A stretch of DNA of 39,407 bases, taken from positions 1 to 39,407 of the forward strand of contig CAJUOT010000024.1 in assembly GCA_910588135.1 (NCBI GenBank), given 5' to 3'. The DNA comes from an uncultured Oscillospiraceae bacterium (GTDB lineage Bacteria > Bacillota > Clostridia > Oscillospirales > Oscillospiraceae). Position 1 is the first letter of the stretch; each line of letters opens with the position of its first letter. The position numbers and the translations under genes are program-made. Under the pieces are notes generated by a model. The model was not told the origin of the DNA. It did not search any database and saw only the letters and a list, made by a program, of their open reading frames with translations. Positions 1 through 7,417 of this stretch are shown in pieces.

Positions 1-258
1 GCCTACTCCACCGGCAAGGACAACAAGGAGCTGATGTCCATCCTGGGCGAGGCGGCGCTGACCCCCACCGACCTGCTGTACGCCAAATTCGCCGACGAGT
101 TCGAGCGGCGCTACGTCAACCAGGGCTATGAGGAGAACCGCTCCATCGAGGACACCCTGGCCCTGGGCTGGGAGCTGCTGTCCATCCTGCCCCGTGCGGA
201 GCTGAAGCGGATCAAGCCGGAGTATATCGAAAAGTATCTGCCCAAGAAAGAGCAGTAA
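1..258 (+). CDS. ntpB: V-type ATP synthase subunit B, C-terminal part (partial)
   Basis: Open at the window edge; the last 85 residues are visible in frame 1 from base 1 and end at a TAA at 256-258. The tail (AYSTGKDNKELMSILGEA..., then ...ERRYVNQGYEENRSIEDTL) matches the C-terminal domain of the non-catalytic B subunit of archaeal/V-type ATPases, which forms the A3B3 head at the cytoplasmic side of the membrane. Subunit D follows on the same strand, the usual B-D order of ntp/atp operons. The stop codon lies inside a perfect 16-bp palindrome, described separately. Subunit identity is fairly certain; whether the pumped ion is Na+ or H+ cannot be judged from this part. Confidence 0.93.
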   Translation, partial: AYSTGKDNKELMSILGEAALTPTDLLYAKFADEFERRYVNQGYEENRSIEDTLALGWELLSILPRAELKRIKPEYIEKYLPKKEQ

Positions 259-274
259 ACTGCTCTTTCTTGGG
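241..274. repeat. Perfect 16-bp inverted repeat over the ntpB stop codon
   Basis: Arms 241-256 and 259-274 are exact reverse complements (CCCAAGAAAGAGCAGT and its complement) around a 2-base centre that belongs to the TAA stop. The left arm is coding sequence. There is no T-run after it, so it is not a classical terminator; it could stabilise the upstream mRNA or cause partial termination. Confidence 0.85.
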
Positions 275-420
275 GGCCCACAGGGCCATTAAAATCCTCG
301 GGCGAAATGAATTCGCCCTGCGGCAAGGTTTTTGCCTTCGGCAAAAACGCTTGAACGGCGCACTCGCGCCGTCCCGCTATCGCGGGTCCCGATGATGCCG
401 CAAATGAAAGTAGGTGATTC
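275..420. repeat. Cluster of short hairpins between ntpB and ntpD
   Basis: At least four successive palindromes fill this gap: GGGCGAA/TTCGCCC near 300-318, GTTTTTGCC/GGCAAAAAC near 328-348, ACGGCGC/GCGCCGT near 355-372, and CCCGC/GCGGG near 373-386. None has a clear T-run. The segment has no good ORF. It may be an RNA-processing or stability region that sets the ratio of B to D subunits, or a relic of small mobile palindromes; both are inferences. Confidence 0.6.
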
Positions 421-426
421 CCACAA

Positions 427-1140
427 ATGGCAAACACCGTGGTAAACCCCACCCGGATGGAGCTCACCCGCCTCAAGGGCAAGCTGAAAACCGCCCAGCG
501 GGGCCACAAGCTGCTCAAGGACAAGCGGGACGAGCTGATGAAGCAGTTCCTGGACACCGTGCGGGAGCTGCGCGCCCTGCGCGCCCAGGTGGAAGAGGAG
601 CTGATGCGCGTCCACAGTTCCTTCACCGTGGCTTCCGCGCTGATGAGCGCCCAGGCCATGGAGCAGGCGCTGATGTACCCCAAGCAGAGCGTGGAACTCA
701 CCATGAGCTTCCAGAACATCATGTCCGTCAACGTCCCCGTCTACCACTATCAGACCCGCACCGAGGACACCGGCGATATCTTCCCCTACGGCTTCGCCGC
801 CACCAGCGGCGAGCTGGACGGGGCGGTGGCCGCCCTGGGGGAGGTGTTCCAGGATATGCTGAAGCTGGCCCAGACCGAAAAGGCCGCCCAGCTCATGGCA
901 GAGGAGATCGAAAAGACCCGCCGGCGTGTCAACGCCCTGGAGTACGTGGTGATTCCCAACACCCAGGACTCCATCCGGTATATCACCATGAAGCTGGATG
1001 AGAACGACCGGGCCACCACCACCCGCCTGATGAAGGTCAAGGATATGCTGCTGGCGGAGGCACTGGAAGAGCGCCGGGCCGCAGACGCCAAGGCCATCCA
1101 GACCTTTGGCAAATCGGGCGAAGGAACAGCGGAGATTTAA
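427..1140 (+). CDS. ntpD: V-type ATP synthase subunit D
   Basis: A 237-residue protein starting MANTVVNPTRMELTRLKGKL, the signature N-terminus of the V/A-type ATPase central-stalk subunit D. Subunit D couples rotation of the membrane ring to the A3B3 head. The sequence is mostly helical and charged, as expected of a long antiparallel coiled coil, and the length is close to the usual 200-240 residues. An AAAGTAGGTGATT stretch upstream provides a modest ribosome site. It follows subunit B after a 168-base hairpin-rich gap, so it is probably in the same operon but may be translated or processed separately. Confidence 0.95.
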   Translation: MANTVVNPTRMELTRLKGKLKTAQRGHKLLKDKRDELMKQFLDTVRELRALRAQVEEELMRVHSSFTVASALMSAQAMEQALMYPKQSVELTMSFQNIMSVNVPVYHYQTRTEDTGDIFPYGFAATSGELDGAVAALGEVFQDMLKLAQTEKAAQLMAEEIEKTRRRVNALEYVVIPNTQDSIRYITMKLDENDRATTTRLMKVKDMLLAEALEERRAADAKAIQTFGKSGEGTAEI

Positions 1141-1154
1141 AAGGGAGGCCCGCC

Positions 1155-1430
1155 ATGCTGCACCCATTTAACCGCAAGGAACTGTTCAAAACGCCCTCCG
1201 CCCAGGACGCGGCCCGGGCCTGGAGCATCCTCCGGGCCAATGGCGTCCCCTATGCGGTAACGACCAAAGGAACAGGAACCTCGTTCCGGCGCAGGATGGA
1301 TCTGGCCATCGTCTCCAGGAATTTCAATGGGGCGACCAACTACAACGACGCGGTGGCCCCGCTGAACTACCTCTATGTGATCTACGTCCACCAAAAGGAC
1401 TACCAGCGGGCCATGAAGCTGATCGGCTGA
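1155..1430 (+). CDS. Small DUF2007-like protein of unknown function
   Basis: A 91-residue protein that starts 14 bases after ntpD, with AAAAGGGAGG just upstream, so it is probably the last gene of the ATPase transcript. Its pattern, ELFKT at the start, 'ARAWSILRANGVPY' in the first third and 'YVHQKDYQRAMKLIG' at the end, resembles DUF2007-type putative signal-transducing proteins (a small alpha-beta fold ending in 'D..RA..LL'). This is recognition by eye and is not certain. No catalytic residues, signal peptide or membrane segment are seen. A strong hairpin follows at 1476-1501, supporting the end of the operon here. Confidence 0.7.
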   Translation: MLHPFNRKELFKTPSAQDAARAWSILRANGVPYAVTTKGTGTSFRRRMDLAIVSRNFNGATNYNDAVAPLNYLYVIYVHQKDYQRAMKLIG

Positions 1431-1475
1431 CGCGGTTCCCCCGCCCTCACGGGCGCCCGGAATACGGAAAAAGGC

Positions 1476-1510
1476 ACTGCCCGGGGCGCAACCCGGGCAG
1501 TACTTTTGCA
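1476..1510 (+). terminator. Probable terminator of the V-ATPase operon
   Basis: A perfect 10-bp stem (ACTGCCCGGG at 1476-1485 with its complement at 1492-1501) and a 6-base loop, followed by ACTTTTGC. The T-run is only four bases and offset by two, so termination may be incomplete. Confidence 0.65.
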
Positions 1511-1581
1511 GTAAAAGGGCCTGGCGCCGCGGCAGCGGCTGAAGGAATCCGCGAAGCGGCCCGCAGCAGAAAGGAGCGCGC

Positions 1582-2520
1582 ATGGACTACAGCAGAAAGA
1601 TTTCCGAGCGGCTGTGGAACCTGCCGGACAAGGGCGAGCTGGAGAGCCGCCGCGAAGAAACCTATATTGACGACATCGTCCAGAAAAGCCACATTGAGCG
1701 GGAGCTGCTGTCCAGCCTTGACGGGATCAAAACCGTGTTTGACGGCGGCGCGGGATGCGGCAGGTTTTCCATCCTGCTTGCGAAATGCGGCTGCGAGGTC
1801 ACCCACTTCGACATCTCCCAGCCCATGATCGACAAGGCAAAGGAGCTGGCGGAACGGGAAGGGGTTTTGGACCGAATAACTTTTGTAAAAGGCGCGCTGG
1901 AAGAGCTGGGCCGGTTCGGCAACCGGGCTTTTGATCTGGTCGTCTCCTTTGACGCGCCCATCTCGTATACCTATCCGCGGCAGGAGCAGGTCATCGGCGA
2001 GCTGGTGCGAATCTGCGGAAAGCGGATCATGATCAGCGTGTCCAGCCGGCTGGGATATCTGCCCTATCTGTCCAACCCGATCCAGAAGAACCAGTTCATT
2101 CTGGATGAGGGCTGTGACGACCCCTTTGTCCAATGGTGCGTCAGCGGCAGAGCGGACGCGGTCAAAGCGTTTCGGTTTGAGAAGGAGAGGGCCGAAAAGC
2201 TGTGGGCGGACGGCCTAATGGGCGGCGACGAGGAGATCGCGGAATATGAACGGGGCGGCGCCCCATGGTGCATCACCTATACCTTTATGCCGGACGAATT
2301 GAAAGGGACCTTGGAGCGGCTCGGCGTGAAGGATGTCCAGCTGGCGGGGCCCGGGGCGTATGCGCGGACAATCCCCCACGAACTGCTGGTCAAAATCATG
2401 AAGGACCCGGCGCAGCGCGCCGGTTTTCTGGACTTCAGCTACCGCTTTGACTCCAACCCCTTTGTGTGCGGCCTGGGAAAGGACAACCTGTTAGCAAAGG
2501 GCGAGGTAACCACCCTCTGA
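1582..2520 (+). CDS. Class I SAM-dependent methyltransferase
   Basis: A 312-residue protein with the class I methyltransferase core: motif I 'VFDGGAGCGRFS' at about residues 53-64 (the SAM-binding glycine loop), an acidic end of strand 2 ('THFDISQPMIDKA') and 'FDLVVSFDAPISY' as the strand-4 region. The C-terminal 130 residues look like a substrate-recognition extension, not part of the core fold. The substrate cannot be told from the sequence; small-molecule methyltransferases of this arrangement are common. Ribosome site AAAGGAG lies 6-7 bases before the ATG. It sits alone between two terminators, so it is probably a single-gene transcript. Confidence 0.88.
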   Translation: MDYSRKISERLWNLPDKGELESRREETYIDDIVQKSHIERELLSSLDGIKTVFDGGAGCGRFSILLAKCGCEVTHFDISQPMIDKAKELAEREGVLDRITFVKGALEELGRFGNRAFDLVVSFDAPISYTYPRQEQVIGELVRICGKRIMISVSSRLGYLPYLSNPIQKNQFILDEGCDDPFVQWCVSGRADAVKAFRFEKERAEKLWADGLMGGDEEIAEYERGGAPWCITYTFMPDELKGTLERLGVKDVQLAGPGAYARTIPHELLVKIMKDPAQRAGFLDFSYRFDSNPFVCGLGKDNLLAKGEVTTL

Positions 2521-2537
2521 CTGCCTTACGAAAGCAC

Positions 2538-2570
2538 AGCGCCCCCGCCGACGGCGGGGGCGCTTCTTTT
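2538..2570 (+). terminator. Rho-independent terminator after the methyltransferase
   Basis: A perfect 12-bp GC-rich stem (AGCGCCCCCGCC at 2538-2549, complement at 2553-2564) with a 3-base loop, followed by TCTTTT. comF ends just beyond it on the opposite strand, so it may also stop readthrough from that side. Confidence 0.85.
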
Positions 2571-2582
2571 CAACGTCATGCT

Positions 2583-3233
2583 TTATCTTGCCCGGGCGAA
2601 CGTCAGGCCTACCACCGAGGCCGCCCCCGCCTGCCGCAGGGCGGCGGCGCACTCCGCCAGCGTGGCCCCGCTGGTGACTACGTCGTCCACCAGGACAACG
2701 CGCTTTCCATCCACGCGCACCCCCGGCAGGACACGGTAGGCCCCCCGGACATTGGCCCTTCTGGCCTCGTCCTCCCCGGTCTGGGACTGCACGGCGGTGG
2801 CCCGGACCTTTTCCAGCGTATTTTCCACCGGCAGGCCCGTCAGCTCCCCCACCCGGCGGGCCAGCAGCTCCGACTGGTCGTAGCCCCGCTCCCGGCGGCG
2901 TTTAGGGTGCAGGGGCGCCCAGGTGATGAGACCCGCCGGCCGCGTCCCCCGGTCCTGGAGGCACTGGGCCATCCATTCCCCGAAGAGCCTGGCATGGCCC
3001 CGCCCGCCGTCGAATTTGTAGCGGCGGATTCCATCCCGCACCCCGTCCCGATACCACAGCGGCGACAGGCAGGCTTCGCAGAATTCCACCGTCTTGCCGT
3101 CCTCCGGCCCGGTCCAGGGCAGCGCCTCCTGGCAGGAGGCACACCACCCTTCCTCCCCCCGCTCCAAAAGCCGCCCGCAGAAGGGACACTTGGGCGGGTA
3201 GAGCAGGTCCAGCAAACGCTCGAGCGCCCTCAT
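2583..3233 (-). CDS. comF: ComF family phosphoribosyltransferase-like protein
   Basis: A 216-residue protein. The N-terminus carries a zinc-ribbon pattern (CPFC at residues 16-19, then CASC near 31-34 and further cysteines near 52-55). The C-terminal half has the type I phosphoribosyltransferase PRPP loop 'VVLVDDVVTSGATL'. This is the layout of ComF/GntX proteins, which support DNA uptake in competent Firmicutes, though many members are in species not known to be competent. The ATG overlaps the stop of the upstream ribbon-helix-helix gene in an ATGA junction, so the two are translationally coupled. Length is normal for the family. Confidence 0.93.
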   Translation of the reverse strand: MRALERLLDLLYPPKCPFCGRLLERGEEGWCASCQEALPWTGPEDGKTVEFCEACLSPLWYRDGVRDGIRRYKFDGGRGHARLFGEWMAQCLQDRGTRPAGLITWAPLHPKRRRERGYDQSELLARRVGELTGLPVENTLEKVRATAVQSQTGEDEARRANVRGAYRVLPGVRVDGKRVVLVDDVVTSGATLAECAAALRQAGAASVVGLTFARAR

Positions 3234-3409
3234 CGCTTCCGCTCCAGCGGCTCGATCGGGCCGTGCTCCTGTTCAAACTGCTTGAGATACTGATTGACCA
3301 GATGCAAAATCTGCCCGCTCATGGAACGGCCCTCATAGGCCGCCGCGGACTGGAATTTGTCGTGCAGCTGTCTGTCCATGCGAACGCTGAAATGCGCCTG
3401 ACCCGCCAT
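3230..3409 (-). CDS. Ribbon-helix-helix (Arc/MetJ-like) DNA-binding protein, 59 aa
   Basis: A short gene read on the minus strand from ATG at 3409 to TGA at 3230, encoding 59 residues. The start 'AHFSVRMDRQLHDKF' followed by 'AAAYEGRSMSGQILHLVN' is the beta-strand/helix/helix pattern of Arc-type ribbon-helix-helix repressors, with the conserved 'G.S.S..I' turn represented by GRSMSGQI. AAGGGAGG lies about 9 bases upstream of the ATG. The stop overlaps the comF ATG by 2 bases. No toxin gene is adjacent, so an antitoxin role is not indicated; it may autoregulate this two-gene operon. The fold is judged from pattern alone. Confidence 0.85.
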   Translation of the reverse strand: MAGQAHFSVRMDRQLHDKFQSAAAYEGRSMSGQILHLVNQYLKQFEQEHGPIEPLERKR

Positions 3410-3443
3410 GGCCGCAACCTCCCTTTGTGGTGATGATGACGCT

Positions 3444-3472
3444 ATTGTACACGCATTTCCCGCTGAAATCCA
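3444..3472 (-). promoter_or_regulatory. Possible promoter for the RHH-comF operon
   Basis: On the minus strand a TACAAT -10 box (3444-3449) sits 35 bases upstream of the RHH start codon. The -35 region (TGGATT, 3467-3472, 17-base spacer) is weak. Confidence 0.4.
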
Positions 3473-3523
3473 GTTATATTTCCCAATCTGGGGGCAGCAC
3501 AGCCAATTGCTGACAAAAAACGC

Positions 3524-3552
3524 TGTACTTTTCCCCTCCGGTATGATATACT
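3524..3552 (+). promoter_or_regulatory. Extended -10 promoter for the RNase J operon
   Basis: TGATATACT at 3544-3552 is an extended -10 element (TGnTATACT). The -35 region is poor. Transcription from here gives a leader of about 240 bases before the RNase J start codon. Confidence 0.55.
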
Positions 3553-3798
3553 ACCTGCCACGGTTCCTCCCCGGAAAAAGCGCTGAGCCGTTGTGGACAG
3601 CGCGGATGGAGCGGAGCGAAGGTGAATCCGGCCGCCGCGAAGCGGTGGGCGGATTTGGCCTGAGCTGCAGTGAGTCCACGCGCCGCGAACAGGCAGCGCG
3701 TGGCCGCCGGGTTGAGTCGAACCCCTTTCCTCCGGCTTGCTGCGCCGTGTGAGGCGCTTTTAATTTGTTCAAAAGTTTTAACGGAAAAAGGAGTTATT
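3553..3798 (+). other. Long structured 5' leader of RNase J
   Basis: No convincing gene lies here. The leader holds several hairpins: an imperfect 14-bp stem (AATCCGGCCGCCGC pairing with GCGGTGGGCGGATT) near 3624-3656, CCACGCGC/GCGCGTGG at 3676-3703, GGGTT/AACCC near 3709-3724, and GCGCC/GGCGC at 3742-3757 followed by TTTT. The last is terminator-like and lies 38 bases before the start codon. This layout suits attenuation or autoregulation, which is an inference. Confidence 0.5.
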
Positions 3799-5457
3799 AT
3801 GGCAGAAAAATTGAAAATCATTTCCCTTGGCGGTCTCAACGAGATCGGCAAAAACCTCACTGTCTATGAGTATGGAAACGACATCATCCTGGTGGACGTG
3901 GGCATGGGCTTCCCCGACGACGATATGTACGGCATCGACGTGGTGATTCCCGACTTCACCTACCTCATCCAGAACCGGGACCGTATCCGGGCCATCTTCA
4001 TCACCCACGGGCACGAGGACCACATCGGAGCCATCCCGTATCTCATGCGGGACGTGAACGCCCCCATCTACGCCACCCGGATGTCCGCGGGGCTTATCAA
4101 GCTGAAGCTGGACGAGCACCGGCTGAGCGACAAGGTGAAGCTCATCACCTGCGAGGCGGGGGAGACCGTGAAGGCGGGCAGGTTCAGCGTGGAGTTCATT
4201 CACATCAACCACTCCATCGCCGACGCGGTGGCCTTCGCCATCCGCACCCCCATCGGCGTGTGCGTCCACACCGGCGACTTCAAGATCGACCCCACCCCCA
4301 TCCAGGGCGGCATGGCCGACCTCACCCGCCTGGGCGAGCTGGGCAACGAGGGCGTGCTGGCCCTGCTGTGCGACTCCACCAATGTGGAGCGCCCCGGCTT
4401 CACCAAGAGCGAGCGGTCGGTGGGCGCCTCCTTCGACGCGCTGTTCCGGGGCTGCGAGAGCCGCATCATCGTCACCACCTTCGCCTCCAACATCGACCGT
4501 ATCCAGCAGATCATCGACGTGGCGGCGAAATACGGCCGCAAGGTGGCGGTCACCGGCCGGAGCATGGAAAACGCCATGCGGGTGTCCACCGAGCTGGGCT
4601 ATATGCACATACCCGCCGGCACGGTGGTGGACGTGGCCCACATCAAGTCCCTCCCCCCCGACAAGGTGTGCATCATCACCACCGGCAGCCAGGGCGAGAC
4701 CATGTCCGCCCTCACCCGGATGGCCTTCAACACCCACCGCCAGGTGGACATACAGCCCGGAGACCGGGTCATCATCTCCGCCTCCGCCATCCCCGGCAAC
4801 GAGGATTCCATCGGCAACGTCATCAACGAGCTGTACCGCCGGGAGGCCGAAGTGGTCAACGAGCGGGAGCTTCCCCTTCATGTGTCCGGCCACGCCTGCC
4901 AGGAGGAGCTGAAAATCATCCACGCCCTGGTTCGTCCCCGCTTCTTTATTCCCCTCCACGGGGAGCAGCGCCACCTCAAGACCCACGCCAGGCTGGCCCG
5001 GGATATGGGCATGGACCCCCGGAATATCATCATCAGCGACGTGGGCAAGGTCATCGAGGTCACCCAGAGCAGCGTCAAGCTCAACGGCTCCGTCCCCGCG
5101 GGCAAAGTGTTCGTGGACGGCTACGGCGTGGGCGACGTGGGGGCGGTGGTCCTCCGGGACCGGCAGCATCTGGCCCAGGACGGCATGATCGTGGTGGTGG
5201 TATCCATGTCCGGCGAGGACGGCTCGGTGATCTCCGGGCCCGACATCATCACCCGCGGCTTCGTGTACGTGAAGGAGTCGGAGGAGCTGATGGACGAGCT
5301 GCGCCAGGTGGCGGTGGACGCGCTGGACACCTGCGAGCAGCGCCGGATTCGGGACTGGTCGTCCATCAAGTCGGAGATGAAGGGCGCGCTGTCCGGATAC
5401 CTCTACAAAAAAACAAAGCGCAACCCCATGATCCTGCCCGTGATCATGGAGGTCTGA
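3799..5457 (+). CDS. rnj: Ribonuclease J
   Basis: A 552-residue metallo-beta-lactamase/beta-CASP ribonuclease. The zinc-binding motif HGHEDH lies at residues 70-75; 'HTGDFK' and the beta-CASP region with 'CDSTN' and 'VTGRSMENA' follow; 'HVSGHA' and 'FIPLHGEQRH' are the late conserved motifs. RNase J is a 5'-3' exo- and endonuclease for mRNA turnover and rRNA maturation in Firmicutes. The ATG at 3799 was chosen because AAAGGAG precedes it and MAEKLKIISLGGLNEIGKN is the family N-terminus; the reading frame stays open upstream but that part is leader. Two further genes follow closely, forming an operon. Confidence 0.96.
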   Translation: MAEKLKIISLGGLNEIGKNLTVYEYGNDIILVDVGMGFPDDDMYGIDVVIPDFTYLIQNRDRIRAIFITHGHEDHIGAIPYLMRDVNAPIYATRMSAGLIKLKLDEHRLSDKVKLITCEAGETVKAGRFSVEFIHINHSIADAVAFAIRTPIGVCVHTGDFKIDPTPIQGGMADLTRLGELGNEGVLALLCDSTNVERPGFTKSERSVGASFDALFRGCESRIIVTTFASNIDRIQQIIDVAAKYGRKVAVTGRSMENAMRVSTELGYMHIPAGTVVDVAHIKSLPPDKVCIITTGSQGETMSALTRMAFNTHRQVDIQPGDRVIISASAIPGNEDSIGNVINELYRREAEVVNERELPLHVSGHACQEELKIIHALVRPRFFIPLHGEQRHLKTHARLARDMGMDPRNIIISDVGKVIEVTQSSVKLNGSVPAGKVFVDGYGVGDVGAVVLRDRQHLAQDGMIVVVVSMSGEDGSVISGPDIITRGFVYVKESEELMDELRQVAVDALDTCEQRRIRDWSSIKSEMKGALSGYLYKKTKRNPMILPVIMEV

Positions 5458-5473
5458 CAAAGGGGGAGCCCTC

Positions 5474-7417
5474 ATGCCGAACGCCGAGGCGGCGCAATGC
5501 TACCAGCAGGCCCTGAAGCAGGGCCAGCGGGAATATAAAAACTGCGTCCACCGGGGCCTGTGGCCCAATATCCAGGCCCTGGGGGCGGATAAGCTCCAGC
5601 TGTCCCAGGTGAAGCTGGGCGTGATGGACATACCCATCTATCTGGTGGCCGGCTCCACCGAGGAGGCCCGGTGCAATTCCTTCTCCGCCGGGTTCTACCC
5701 CCTGATGGGAACGGACACGGAGTTCGCCGGAAAATGGACCCGCCTGTGCGAGGCCCAGCTCAGTGAGGGCATCCACGACCCCATCCAGTGCTGTGAGTAC
5801 CTGGGCAGGTTCTATGTCCAGGAGGGCAACAAGCGGGTGAGCGTGCTCAAGTCCATGGGCTCGGCCACCATCCAGGCGGATGTGACCCGGCTCATGCCGG
5901 AGCAGTCGGACGACATCACCACCCAGATCTACCTGGAGTTTTTGGAGTTCTACCGGCACAGCAAATGCTGGGGCGTCCATTTCAGCGAGCTGGGGGGATA
6001 CGCCAAGCTCCAGGCCGCCCTGGGCTTCTCCAAAGACGAGGACTGGCCGGAGGATTTCCAGAAAAAATTCAAGGCCCGGTATTTCAGCTTCCGTAGCAGC
6101 TTTTACCGGCTGGGCGGGGGCAGCCTGGGCCTCACCGCCGGGGACGCGCTGCTGCGGTGGCTGGAGTTTTACGACACGGACGAGTTTCTGGCCTCCATCG
6201 GGGAAGGGGATTACCGAAAATCCCTCACCGCCATCTGGAAAGAGCTGTGCATCCACGGCTCCACCGAGCCCATCGCCGTGAGCCTGGCCCCGCTGCGGGA
6301 GGGAGAGGAGAAAAAGGGCGTCGTGTCCTCCCTGCTGGGGACCAGGAAAAAGCTGCGGGTTGCCTTCCTGTTCCAGGGCACCCCCAGCACCAGCGGCTGG
6401 ACCGCCTCTCATGACCGGGGCCGGGAATATCTGGAACAGGCCCTGGGGGACAGCGTCTGCGTCATCAGCTATTACGGCGTGTCCCCCCCGGGGGTGGAAT
6501 CCGCCATCAGCGAAGCCGTGGAAAAGGGCGCGGAGCTCATTTTCACCACCTCGGTGAGCCTGATCGACGCCACGCTGCGGGTGGCGGTGAAGTTTCCCAA
6601 GGTGCGCTTTTTAAACTGCTCCATCGACCAGCCCTATGTCAATGTGAAGGCATACTACTGCCGGGTGTACGAGGGCAAGTTCATCTCCGGCGCCATCGCC
6701 GGGGCCATGAGCCAGGGCGGGCGCATCGGCTATGTGGGCAGCTATCCCATTCTGGGCGTGCCCGCCAGCATCAACGCCTTCGCCCTGGGGGCGGCACTGA
6801 CCAACCCGGAGGCCCGCATCGACCTGCGCTGGCACTGCGTGCCGGGGGACTACATGGGCGAGTTCCGTCGGCAGGCCATCCAGATCGTCAGCGACCGGGA
6901 CTATATCTCCGAGCAGCCGGACGGCGCCCAGGGCCTGGCCCGGCTGGAGCCGGACGGCGAGCTGGTGCAGCTGGCCTCCCCCAGCTGGCACTGGGGCGAG
7001 TTCTACGTGCGCATCGTGCGGGAGATGCTCCGGGACCCCAAAACCATCCCCCTGGCGGAGGACAGCAGCCGCGCCATCAACTACTGGTGGGGGATGAACA
7101 GCGGCGTGATTGATATGCACTTCAGCCCGGACCTGCCGGAGGGGGTGCGCTCCCTGGGGGAGATTCTGCGCCAGGGCATCCGCAGCGGGACGGTCCAGCC
7201 CTTCCAGCGGCTGATCCGCGCCCAGGACGGCACGGTGATGAACGACGGCTCCCGAAGCCTGACCATGGAGGAGATTCTCAAAATGGACTGGCTGTGCGAC
7301 CGGGTGGACGGCTCCCTGCCCTCCTTTGACCAGCTCCTGCCGGTGGCCAGACCCACGGTGCGGCGGCTGGGCGTCGCCCGGGACAGCATCCCTCCGGAGG
7401 AGGCGAAGGACCGGTGA
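5474..7417 (+). CDS. Cytosolic ParB-like / BMP-domain fusion protein
   Basis: A 647-residue protein with no signal peptide or lipobox. Residues about 45-135 end in 'FYVQEGNKRVSVLKSMG', resembling the 'I.DG..R..A....G' core of ParB/sulfiredoxin-like domains. Residues about 300-560 look like a BMP/PnrA periplasmic-binding fold: 'VAFLFQGTPSTSGWTASHDRG', 'GAELIFTTS', 'GKFISGAIAGAMSQ' and 'GRIGYVGSYPILGVPASINAF'. BMP proteins normally bind nucleosides outside the cell for an ABC importer; this one appears to be intracellular and sits between RNase J and a phosphoesterase, starting 17 bases after RNase J with AAAGGGGGAG upstream. A nucleoside-sensing role is a plausible inference; the function is unknown. 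Confidence 0.85.
   Translation: MPNAEAAQCYQQALKQGQREYKNCVHRGLWPNIQALGADKLQLSQVKLGVMDIPIYLVAGSTEEARCNSFSAGFYPLMGTDTEFAGKWTRLCEAQLSEGIHDPIQCCEYLGRFYVQEGNKRVSVLKSMGSATIQADVTRLMPEQSDDITTQIYLEFLEFYRHSKCWGVHFSELGGYAKLQAALGFSKDEDWPEDFQKKFKARYFSFRSSFYRLGGGSLGLTAGDALLRWLEFYDTDEFLASIGEGDYRKSLTAIWKELCIHGSTEPIAVSLAPLREGEEKKGVVSSLLGTRKKLRVAFLFQGTPSTSGWTASHDRGREYLEQALGDSVCVISYYGVSPPGVESAISEAVEKGAELIFTTSVSLIDATLRVAVKFPKVRFLNCSIDQPYVNVKAYYCRVYEGKFISGAIAGAMSQGGRIGYVGSYPILGVPASINAFALGAALTNPEARIDLRWHCVPGDYMGEFRRQAIQIVSDRDYISEQPDGAQGLARLEPDGELVQLASPSWHWGEFYVRIVREMLRDPKTIPLAEDSSRAINYWWGMNSGVIDMHFSPDLPEGVRSLGEILRQGIRSGTVQPFQRLIRAQDGTVMNDGSRSLTMEEILKMDWLCDRVDGSLPSFDQLLPVARPTVRRLGVARDSIPPEEAKDR

Noticed and set aside
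3704..3730. tRNA T-arm-like GGGTTGAGTCGAACCCC
   Set aside because: No acceptor, D or anticodon arms around it; only a 5-bp hairpin.
3778..5475. Long minus-strand frame opposite RNase J (565 codons)
   Set aside because: It is His/Val/Gly-rich shadow translation of a GC-rich gene with no family pattern or ribosome site.
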